Source: an uncultured Saprospirales bacterium (GTDB lineage: Bacteria; Bacteroidota; Bacteroidia; Chitinophagales; Saprospiraceae). Taken from it: DNA of 64,000 bases. Below the pieces are notes generated by a model, which had not been told where the DNA came from, made no database searches, and saw only the letters and a program-made list of their open reading frames with translations. The stretch is taken from positions 3,842 to 67,841 of the forward strand of contig CALAZP010000072.1 in assembly GCA_937926355.1 (NCBI GenBank), read 5' to 3'. The first letter of the stretch is position 1; each line of letters begins with the position of its first letter. Both the position numbers and the translations under genes were made by a program. Below are positions 44,747 through 52,101 of this stretch, piece by piece.

Positions 44747-45331
44747 TTATTGTAATACTAATTCTTTTTCTTCAATCATTCTGCGGATATTGATGAGGGC
44801 ATATCTCATCCGACCCAGTGCAGTATTGATGCTGACTTTAGTCAATTTGGCTATTTCTTTGAAACTTAAGTCAGCGTAGTGTCGTAAGATAACTACTTCT
44901 CTTTGTTCTGCTGGAAGATTATCCACCAATGCCCTTACCTTGTCATGGGTCTGAGATCTGATGATACAATCCTCTGCATTTAAATCCTTAGCACTCAAAA
45001 CTTCAAGAATATCAAAAGTCTCAGTAGGTGTTACTTTAGGTCTCCTTTTAGTTTTTCTAAAATGATCTACACACATATTATAGGAAATCCTCATCGCCCA
45101 TTGCAGAAATCTACCCTCGTGATTGTATCTACCTTTTCTTAAAGTTTCTATGATCTTGATAAAAACTTCCTGAAAAATATCATCAGCTAAAGCAGCGTCT
45201 TTAACAAACAGATAAATACTAGTGTAAATTTTTTCTTGGTAACGGTTTAGTAAAACTTCGAAAGCTTTGTCGTTGCCACTAGAATAAGAAGTGATTAATT
45301 CTTGATCACTGATTTGCAGAATAGCATCCAT
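44747..45331 (-). CDS. ECF-type RNA polymerase sigma-70 factor
   Basis: The 194-residue protein has sigma region 2 at about 25-95 (DIFQEVFIKIIETLRKGRYN, LQWAMRISYNMCVDHFRK) and region 4 at about 130-185 (LPAEQREVVILRHYADLSFK, EIAKLTKVSINTALGRMRYA). Regions 1 and 3 are missing, as in extracytoplasmic-function factors. No anti-sigma gene is adjacent on either side, which is unusual for the group and suggests control by other means. It is divergent from the uvrA gene over 204 bp. Confidence 0.93.
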   Translation of the reverse strand: MDAILQISDQELITSYSSGNDKAFEVLLNRYQEKIYTSIYLFVKDAALADDIFQEVFIKIIETLRKGRYNHEGRFLQWAMRISYNMCVDHFRKTKRRPKVTPTETFDILEVLSAKDLNAEDCIIRSQTHDKVRALVDNLPAEQREVVILRHYADLSFKEIAKLTKVSINTALGRMRYALINIRRMIEEKELVLQ

Positions 45332-45535
45332 ACTAAATAGAGATTTAAATTTGTTTACGTACTTATTTAGTGTAGATGTCTAAATCAAATAGTCAGATTT
45401 TAAATTGTGATCAAAATGAACTTCAAATATAAACGTTTTTTTTATTTATTTCAATATTTTTTATCTCTAGTAGGGAAAAAAACAATAAAGTCATTTATTG
45501 AGTTTACTTTTCATTATATGAGGCAATAAAGAATT

Positions 45536-48349
45536 ATGGAACAAATCCCCACAAAATTAAGTGAATTAAAAGTATCTAACTCTATTCATATAAAAGGAGC
45601 AAGAGCCAATAATTTATCCAATATTGAAATATTTATTCCAAAAAATAAATTGGTGGTATTTACGGGTGTATCTGGTTCTGGGAAGTCTTCACTAACTATA
45701 GATACGTTATTTGCTGAGGGTCAAAGAAGATATGTGGAAAGTCTTTCTTCTTATGCGAGGCAGTTTTTAATGCGGATGAAAAAGCCTGAAATTGATTTTA
45801 TAAAAGGGATTTGTCCAGCTATCGCAATAGAGCAAAAAGTAACTACCCGTAATGCCCGTTCAACAGTAGGGACTTTAACGGAAATTTATGATTTTTTGAG
45901 ACTACTGTACGCCAGAATAGGAAAGACCTATGACCCAGAATCTGGAGAAGAGGTTAGAAAAAATGAGGTTAGCGATATTGTAGATTTTATAAAAGGATTA
46001 AAGGATGGGACGAAAATCCAAATATTTAGTCCCTTATCAAGCGGTGATTCAATAGACAAACTACTCTCTTTGGCCCTACAAAAAGGATTTACAAGGATTT
46101 TTAGTGATAATAGGGCAATAGATATCCAATCCATTTTGGATAAAGAAGAGAATTTACCAAGTAGTGATCATATCACATTGATAATAGATAGACTGGTTTA
46201 CCGAGTTGGAGATGATGGATTGATTAATAGATTAGCAGACTCTGTTTTAACAGCTTTCTCGGAATCTAATGGTAATTGTATGGTGTGGACAGATTCTGGA
46301 GAAATTAAAGACTTCAATAATAGGTTTGAATTAAACGGAAAATCTTTTCCAGAACCCACCCCCCATCTATTCAATTTTAACAATCCTTATGGGGCTTGCC
46401 CTAAATGCGAGGGATTTAGTATGGTTATGGGGATTGATGAAAAAAAAGTGGTTCCCAATCCCTCCTTATCAGTTTACGAAGAAGCAATTGTTTGTTGGAA
46501 AGGTGAAAAATACGGGCAATGGCTTCATCAACTCATAGAAAATGCACATCTTTTCGATTTCCCTATTCATACTCCTTATCAAGAACTTTCCAAAACTGAT
46601 AGAAAGCTTCTTTGGAGAGGCAATCAATTTTTTGCGGGCATAGATTCTTTTTTTGAAGAATTACAAGAAAAATTATATAAAATACAAAATAGGGTCATGT
46701 TGGCAAGATATAGAGGAAGAACAAAATGTCCCGTATGTGATGGTTCCAGATTAAGAGAGGAAGCTATGTACGTCAAAATAGCTGATAAAAGTATAGGAGA
46801 CTTGGTGGAGCTGCCAATAGATCAGTTATATCAATTTTTCTCGGGTCTTTCCTTCAACTCCTATGATCAAAAAATTGCGAAAAGAATTTTACTCGAAATT
46901 CATACTCGATTAGATTTTATGCTTCAACTTGGATTAAATTATTTAACCCTAAATAGGTTATCGTCCACTTTGTCAGGGGGAGAAACACAGCGAATAAATC
47001 TGACTAGAATGTTAGGTTCCCACCTTACTAATTCTATGTATATACTTGATGAACCAAGTGTAGGTCTTCACCCAAAAGATACATCGCGATTAGTAGAAGT
47101 CCTCAAAGTGTTAAGAGACAAAGGCAATACTGTTATTGTGGTAGAACATGAAGAAGACCTTATAAGAAATGCAGATTACCTTGTAGATATAGGACCCGGA
47201 GCAGGGATACATGGAGGCCAGGTGGTCTTTGAAGGTCCTTTTTCACAAATTTCGACACACGCAAAAGAAGACTCTCTAACTACTGCCTACTTAAATGGAA
47301 AATTAAAAATCCCCCTACCCCTATCTAGAAGGACTTCCAAACATTTTATTCAAATAAAAGGGGCCAGACAAAACAACCTCAAAAATATAGATGTAAGAAT
47401 TCCCTTAGAGGTAATGACGGTTGTGTCTGGTGTATCTGGATCTGGAAAAACCAGTTTAATAAAAGATATATTATACCCGGCATTATTAAGCCACTTAGAT
47501 TTACCCACCAAAAAATCTCCGGGCAGTTTTGAGCAGCTAACCGGCGATCTTTCGGCCATTACCGGAATCGAAATGGTAAATCAACATCCTATAGGTAAAT
47601 CTTCAAGGAGCAATCCTGTGACCTATGTAAAAGCTTACGATTCCATCAGGCAACTCATGGCAGATAGACAAATTTCCCACATCAGAGGATATAAGCCTAA
47701 ACATTTTTCTTTTAATGTAGATGGTGGAAGATGTGATTTATGCAAAGGAGAAGGAGAACAAATTATAGAAATGCAATTTCTTGCTGATATTCGGCTACAG
47801 TGTGAAAATTGCGAAGGCAAAAGGTTTAAAAAAGAGGTCCTTGAAGTCACTTACAAGGAAAAAAATATCGCAGATATCTTAGATATGAGTGTAGAAGAGG
47901 CATTACAATTCTTCGAAGACGAAAAAGAAATCTATTACAAATTATTGCCTTTAGAAAAAGTGGGCTTAGGCTACATCAAATTAGGTCAATCCTCTAGTAC
48001 CCTTTCCGGAGGGGAAGCTCAGCGCGTCAAACTAGCTTCTTTTATAGGGAGGGAAAAACAAGATGAGCACCTCTTATTTATTTTTGATGAGCCTACTACT
48101 GGACTACATTTTCACGATATTAAAAAACTATTGGACGCCTTCCATAATTTGATTGAAAATGGACATTCCGTAGTTATTGTAGAGCACAATCTCGATATAA
48201 TAAAATGCGCTGATTGGCTTATTGATTTGGGCCCAGATGGTGGAATTAATGGAGGCCATTTACTATTCGAAGGCCCTCCAGAAGAATTAGTAAATTGTTC
48301 AAAATCATATACTGGAGCTTTTTTAAAGGAAAAAATAACTATTTCGTAA
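45536..48349 (+). CDS. uvrA: UvrA-family excinuclease ABC subunit A (probable second paralogue)
   Basis: The 937-residue protein has two ABC modules. Walker A sequences are GVSGSGKSS (about 43) and GVSGSGKTS (about 631), signatures LSGGETQR (about 479) and LSGGEAQR (about 822), and zinc sites CPVCDGSR and CDLCKGEG...CENCEGKR. It scans DNA for bulky lesions and loads UvrB. The first signature region reads MLGSHLTNSMYILDEPSVGL then HPKDTSR, where housekeeping UvrA usually has LHQRDN. This fits the second UvrA type that many Bacteroidota carry. Overlap with UvrB function is likely but unproven. Confidence 0.85.
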   Translation: MEQIPTKLSELKVSNSIHIKGARANNLSNIEIFIPKNKLVVFTGVSGSGKSSLTIDTLFAEGQRRYVESLSSYARQFLMRMKKPEIDFIKGICPAIAIEQKVTTRNARSTVGTLTEIYDFLRLLYARIGKTYDPESGEEVRKNEVSDIVDFIKGLKDGTKIQIFSPLSSGDSIDKLLSLALQKGFTRIFSDNRAIDIQSILDKEENLPSSDHITLIIDRLVYRVGDDGLINRLADSVLTAFSESNGNCMVWTDSGEIKDFNNRFELNGKSFPEPTPHLFNFNNPYGACPKCEGFSMVMGIDEKKVVPNPSLSVYEEAIVCWKGEKYGQWLHQLIENAHLFDFPIHTPYQELSKTDRKLLWRGNQFFAGIDSFFEELQEKLYKIQNRVMLARYRGRTKCPVCDGSRLREEAMYVKIADKSIGDLVELPIDQLYQFFSGLSFNSYDQKIAKRILLEIHTRLDFMLQLGLNYLTLNRLSSTLSGGETQRINLTRMLGSHLTNSMYILDEPSVGLHPKDTSRLVEVLKVLRDKGNTVIVVEHEEDLIRNADYLVDIGPGAGIHGGQVVFEGPFSQISTHAKEDSLTTAYLNGKLKIPLPLSRRTSKHFIQIKGARQNNLKNIDVRIPLEVMTVVSGVSGSGKTSLIKDILYPALLSHLDLPTKKSPGSFEQLTGDLSAITGIEMVNQHPIGKSSRSNPVTYVKAYDSIRQLMADRQISHIRGYKPKHFSFNVDGGRCDLCKGEGEQIIEMQFLADIRLQCENCEGKRFKKEVLEVTYKEKNIADILDMSVEEALQFFEDEKEIYYKLLPLEKVGLGYIKLGQSSSTLSGGEAQRVKLASFIGREKQDEHLLFIFDEPTTGLHFHDIKKLLDAFHNLIENGHSVVIVEHNLDIIKCADWLIDLGPDGGINGGHLLFEGPPEELVNCSKSYTGAFLKEKITIS

Positions 48350-48382
48350 AATGAAAAGCTATTTTTGACAAAATCTTTCAAC

Positions 48383-49129
48383 ATGATTTCATTAAAAGGA
48401 AAAAATACACTAATTACCGGGGGATCAAGAGGCATAGGTGCTGCAATTGTTAAAACTTTTGCAGAAAATGGTGCCCATGTCGCTTTCACCTATAGATCTT
48501 CTAAAGTAGAAGCGGAACAATTAATACAATCTTTAGGAAAAACAGAAGGAAAGGTAATTGCTATATCCTCAGATGCCTCTAATTTTGAAGCAGCCAATCA
48601 ATTGGTCAATGAAGTAGTCAAAGAATTAGGTGGAATCGATATTTTGATAAATAATGCGGGTATTACTAAGGATACCTTATTGTTGAGAATGACAGAAGAG
48701 CAATGGGATCAAGTGATAGAGGTTAACCTAAAAAGCGTATTTAACCTAACCAAACACAGTATTCGACCAATGATGAAATCAGGCGGAGGTTCTATAATCA
48801 ATATTAGTTCTGTTGTAGGAATTACAGGTAATGCTGGACAATCCAACTATGCAGCGTCCAAAGCAGGTATATTTGGATTTACAAAATCCATAGCTAAAGA
48901 AATGGGCAGTAGAAACATCAGATGTAATGCGATAGCTCCAGGTTTTATTGAAACAGAGATGACAGATGAATTGAATGAGGAAACCAAATCAGCTTATCTC
49001 ACTAATATTCCTTTGAAGAGACTAGGAAAAGCGAAAGAAGTAGCCGATTTATGTGTCTTTTTGGCTTCAGATAATGCCTCTTTCATTTCAGGTCAAACTA
49101 TTAGCATCTGTGGCGCAATGACCACCTAA
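48383..49129 (+). CDS. fabG: SDR-family 3-oxoacyl-ACP reductase
   Basis: The protein has 248 residues from the ATG at 48383. A TTG at 48365 would add six residues. It has the Rossmann motif TLITGGSRGIGAAIVKTF, NNAG in ILINNAGITKDTLLLRM, the catalytic Ser in INISSVVG and the YxxxK pair in SNYAASKAGIFGFTKSIAKE. LRCN-like IRCNAIAPGFIETEMTD follows. It reduces 3-oxoacyl-ACP in fatty acid synthesis. The ITKDTLLLRM segment is close to true FabG, so I use the symbol, but paralogues with other substrates exist. Confidence 0.85.
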   Translation: MISLKGKNTLITGGSRGIGAAIVKTFAENGAHVAFTYRSSKVEAEQLIQSLGKTEGKVIAISSDASNFEAANQLVNEVVKELGGIDILINNAGITKDTLLLRMTEEQWDQVIEVNLKSVFNLTKHSIRPMMKSGGGSIINISSVVGITGNAGQSNYAASKAGIFGFTKSIAKEMGSRNIRCNAIAPGFIETEMTDELNEETKSAYLTNIPLKRLGKAKEVADLCVFLASDNASFISGQTISICGAMTT

Positions 49130-49141
49130 ATAAACTCTAAA

Positions 49142-49648
49142 TTGGATATTTCCCAGTTGCAATTCGAATTATTAACTCAAGAGTTAAAAAGAAGGCTTTT
49201 AGAAGAGTCTATTCCTAGAATATATAAGTGCTTGGATTATTTAAATGAAGCAGAAATTTGGTTCAGTCCCAACACCAGTTCTAATAGTATAGGCAATTTA
49301 ATCCTGCACCTGGAAGGTAATGTAACCCAATGGTTAATTGCTACTTTCCTTAATTATCCGGACACAAGGAATAGAAATTTAGAATTTAAACCTCAGCAAA
49401 AGTTATCTAAGGAAATACTTCTAGAAAAGTTAAACCGATTATCTGATAAGATTATCCTTGCTATACAACAAATAAACAAAGAAAAACTAGTTCAAAAATA
49501 CAAGGTTCAGGGGTTTGAAGAATATGGAATCTCTATTATTGTTCATGTAATTGAACATTTTTCATACCATGTGGGACAAATTACCTTTCAGACCAAAGCA
49601 CTAAAAAATATTGATACGGGGTATTATTCAGGAATGGACTTAGGATAA
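49142..49648 (+). CDS. DinB-like (DUF1572-type) four-helix-bundle protein
   Basis: The 168-residue helical protein shows the metal-binding histidines of the DinB/YfiT fold: NLILHLEGNVTQWL and IIVHVIEHFSYHVGQI. Relatives include mycothiol- or bacillithiol-dependent transferases and many proteins of unknown role. The start is a TTG at 49142, 12 bp after the fabG stop. No ATG lies near the N-terminus. The 3' end overlaps the convergent winged-helix gene by 25 bp. Confidence 0.78.
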   Translation: MDISQLQFELLTQELKRRLLEESIPRIYKCLDYLNEAEIWFSPNTSSNSIGNLILHLEGNVTQWLIATFLNYPDTRNRNLEFKPQQKLSKEILLEKLNRLSDKIILAIQQINKEKLVQKYKVQGFEEYGISIIVHVIEHFSYHVGQITFQTKALKNIDTGYYSGMDLG

Positions 49649-49938
49649 TTACCTAAGAGTTTAGCTATTCTGAAAATTTCCTCCATTCGACCGTAATCGA
49701 GATAAAATTTGTCTTTAAGATATATGACTTTGATTTTTAATAATTGATTTAAAAGGCGTTTTACTTTTTCTTGTGACCAACCCGTGTATTCGACCAAATC
49801 TTCAATACTAGCTGAACCATATTCAGAAAAGTAAAAAGTTATTTTTTTTATCATTTCCTTGTTGAGAACTTTTAACACTGTTAGAGCTGTGTCAATTTTG
49901 TTTTTACCGGAAATAGAAATAGTGTTCTGAGTGCTCAT
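49624..49938 (-). CDS. small winged helix-turn-helix protein
   Basis: The 104-residue protein reads as a winged-helix fold of ArsR/MarR-like layout. Helices at about 14-40 lead to the recognition region ASIEDLVEYTGWSQEKVKRL, then a beta-wing KVIYLKDKFYLDYG. No cysteine or other sensor residues are evident. A 9-bp inverted repeat spans its start codon (see 49931-49996), which suggests self-control. The stop lies inside the 3' end of the DinB-like gene on the other strand. The targets are unknown. Confidence 0.7.
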   Translation of the reverse strand: MSTQNTISISGKNKIDTALTVLKVLNKEMIKKITFYFSEYGSASIEDLVEYTGWSQEKVKRLLNQLLKIKVIYLKDKFYLDYGRMEEIFRIAKLLGNYPKSIPE

Positions 49939-49996
49939 CTATTGTTGCTCAATAAAAAATACTGAAATTATTTTAAAAAATGTGGGGGATGAGCAC
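49931..49996 (-). promoter_or_regulatory. 9-bp inverted repeat covering the start codon of the winged-helix gene
   Basis: GTGCTCATC (49931-49939) and GATGAGCAC (49988-49996) are exact inverted copies 48 bp apart. The inner copy contains the ATG of the winged-helix gene. It could be a bipartite operator or an RNA stem hiding the start codon. Confidence 0.35.
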
Positions 49997-50142
49997 CTAT
50001 TTTAAAAGTGCAATTCAAAGATACAATATTAATTTTTTTTACAATATGAGAATGGAGATAAATTAAAAAAAACTAATAGGTGAATTGCTTGAAATAATTT
50101 ATTTTATATATAAGAAACTGATTTACATCTAATTAAATAAAA

Positions 50143-50184
50143 AACAAAAGGCATTACTGGATATTTCATGTAATGCCTTTTGTT
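50143..50184 (-). terminator. intrinsic terminator of the outer-membrane barrel gene
   Basis: AACAAAAGGCATTAC and GTAATGCCTTTTGTT form a perfect 15-bp stem. On the minus strand it is followed by TTTTATTTAATTAG, a good U-tract. It lies 25 bp after the stop of the gene at 50210. Confidence 0.85.
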
Positions 50185-50209
50185 AAGGGAATTTTAATAT
50201 TAGAAATTT

Positions 50210-50806
50210 CTAAAATTTAATCCCTGCACTAACGGTTAACATATTATTGCGGCTTTCCCCTTCAGCGAAGAAATTAGTTTGACCTAATTCATAAGTTGCA
50301 TCAACAGTTACAAATAAAACATCCACACCAACTCCTAAATTCAACCCGAAATTGACCTTAGAAAAATCATCAGACACCAAAGAAGACCCATCGACTTGTT
50401 TAACGCCACCAAAAAAATTGGCAGAACCCCCTCCTTTTACCCAAATATTTAATAAGCCACCACTACCAGTTAAGTTAATACCAATATTGACAGGAACCTT
50501 TATATTTTGAATAGTCGTCTGATTTCTTACATCAAAATTTGTTTGAGATGTAATATTGGGAGTCAAATCAGCAGCAAAACTGTAATAATGAATTCCTGGA
50601 TTAAAGAATATCATGCCACCTCCCATTCGAAGATCTAAACCTAAATTCCATCCGACTCTAGCTTCAGCGGTTAAATCTCTAATATCAGTTTCCAAATTAG
50701 AAGCATTAACACCTAATTTGGGATTAATTTTAATTTGTCCCTGAGAAATGATAGGGAAACAAAAAGTTCCTAAAAATAGGAGCATTATAATTCTTGTTCT
50801 GTTCAT
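50210..50806 (-). CDS. outer membrane beta-barrel protein (porin-like, PorT-type family)
   Basis: The protein has 198 residues from the ATG at 50806, which begins the signal peptide (MNRTRIIMLLFLGTFCFPII). The open frame reaches to 50869 without a sensible N-terminus. After cleavage the chain has alternating strands such as INPKLGVNASNLETDI, GWNLGLDLRMGGGMIFFNPG and ends with MLTVSAGIKF, an aromatic C-terminus typical of an outer-membrane barrel. Size suits an eight-strand barrel. No specific role can be given. A strong terminator follows, and a universal stress protein gene lies upstream on the same strand. Confidence 0.8.
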   Translation of the reverse strand: MNRTRIIMLLFLGTFCFPIISQGQIKINPKLGVNASNLETDIRDLTAEARVGWNLGLDLRMGGGMIFFNPGIHYYSFAADLTPNITSQTNFDVRNQTTIQNIKVPVNIGINLTGSGGLLNIWVKGGGSANFFGGVKQVDGSSLVSDDFSKVNFGLNLGVGVDVLFVTVDATYELGQTNFFAEGESRNNMLTVSAGIKF

Positions 50807-50882
50807 GATTAGTTTTTTATCTATAACGTAAAATTGGGTCTCTTCTTTTCTTGTTTGGACATTTAACAAAACTTTAAGTAGT

Positions 50883-51719
50883 TTATTTCAGCGCCATCAC
50901 GGGTACATTGCTATGTACAGCCATATTCTTGGTCCTGCTGAACTGAAACATTTCCGCTAACCAGTTTCTCTTATGAGTAGCCATTAATAAAAAATCAATA
51001 TCATTTTTTGCCAAATAATTACTCAAGGTATCACTAACATCATTACCAGATAAAATTTCTATAGATAGATTAGGTTCATTCAAATAGGCATCTTTGATAT
51101 TAGAAATTTTTTGAGAAAATTCGGCAGTATGAGACATATCGACATTCAAAATATATAATTGAGCATCGAAAGTCTTTGTAAATTTTATGGCATTAGGTAA
51201 TTGATGTAGGGAATAATCACTAAAATCTGAAGCAAAAGCCATTCGATCAATATTTCCATCAAATTGAGCTTCCGCTGGAACGGTTAAAACTGGACAAGTT
51301 GCATTTTCAAGTACCTCTCCAGCTATACTTCCTAAAAACACTTCTTTTAAGAAACCCGCACCAGTTGTTCCCATAATAATTTGATCGAAACCTTCCTTCT
51401 CTGCAAAAGAAATGATAAGTTCCACCTCATTGTTTCCTTCCTTAAGAGCATAATTGATGGGAATATGGCCAAAGCCTTTTTCCTCTGCCAAATTATTTAG
51501 AACTGGAATTTTATCCTTGAAATTGGCAAATTGTTGAAGATCATAAGATTGGTAAAAATCTTCTAAGGCCTTAGGGACATAAAGTGAACGAATTTCGGGC
51601 TTATGGAAAATATGTAGTACGGTGATAGATGCCTCAAACTTATGAGCGAGTCGCAATGCATAAAAAAATGCGTTATGAGCACTTTCTGAAAAATCAGTAG
51701 GGAATAAAATTCTTTTCAT
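50883..51719 (-). CDS. tandem-domain universal stress protein
   Basis: The 278-residue protein has two UspA folds. The first starts KRILFPTDFSESAHNAFFYA and ends with the nucleotide loop GTTGAGFLKEVFLGSIAGEV. The second covers about 150-278, with DRMAFASDFSDYSLHQLPNA at its start, but its GxxG-type ATP loop is degenerate (ATHKRNWLAEMFQFS). This arrangement of one intact and one altered site is common in tandem Usp proteins of Bacteroidota. The likely role is adaptation to stress or slow growth. Confidence 0.9.
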   Translation of the reverse strand: MKRILFPTDFSESAHNAFFYALRLAHKFEASITVLHIFHKPEIRSLYVPKALEDFYQSYDLQQFANFKDKIPVLNNLAEEKGFGHIPINYALKEGNNEVELIISFAEKEGFDQIIMGTTGAGFLKEVFLGSIAGEVLENATCPVLTVPAEAQFDGNIDRMAFASDFSDYSLHQLPNAIKFTKTFDAQLYILNVDMSHTAEFSQKISNIKDAYLNEPNLSIEILSGNDVSDTLSNYLAKNDIDFLLMATHKRNWLAEMFQFSRTKNMAVHSNVPVMALK

Positions 51720-51759
51720 AGCCTACACAAATTACCAAATTAATTTTAATTAAAACCTC

Positions 51760-52002
51760 CTAATCGGTAGTCAAATAAGCTTTCAATTCAGATACACTAG
51801 GTACTCTGCCATGAACCACAATTTCATCTTCTACTATCAATGCAGGTATTGCTGAAATTTTGTAGCTCAAAAAACTTTGGATATCCGAAAAGGTTTTCAA
51901 GTCTACTTTAATATTCAACTCATTCACTGCTTCTTCAATAGCTTTCATTAAATCCTTGTCTAAAGAACTACCTACGCCAAATACCAACAACTTTTTATTC
52001 AT
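51760..52002 (-). CDS. thioredoxin-fold small protein lacking the active-site cysteines
   Basis: The 80-residue protein follows the small redox-active disulfide protein family (thioredoxin_3 type), with the cis-proline segment SAIPALIVEDEIVVHGRVPS and the tail VSELKAYL. In the family the first loop reads GPGCxxC. Here it is GVGSSLD (residues 9-15), so both cysteines are replaced by Ser12 and Asp15, and no other cysteine is present. It cannot act as a thiol-disulfide enzyme. A binding or regulatory role is possible. It is 40 bp upstream of the universal stress protein gene on the same strand. Confidence 0.75.
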   Translation of the reverse strand: MNKKLLVFGVGSSLDKDLMKAIEEAVNELNIKVDLKTFSDIQSFLSYKISAIPALIVEDEIVVHGRVPSVSELKAYLTTD

Positions 52003-52101
52003 TAATAGAAAATTACGGGTAGCTATTAACCACCTATTTAGACAAAGTTAGTTAAACCGTTAACCTCAAATTATGACAAATGTCACCCGTCTATACTATT
52101 T

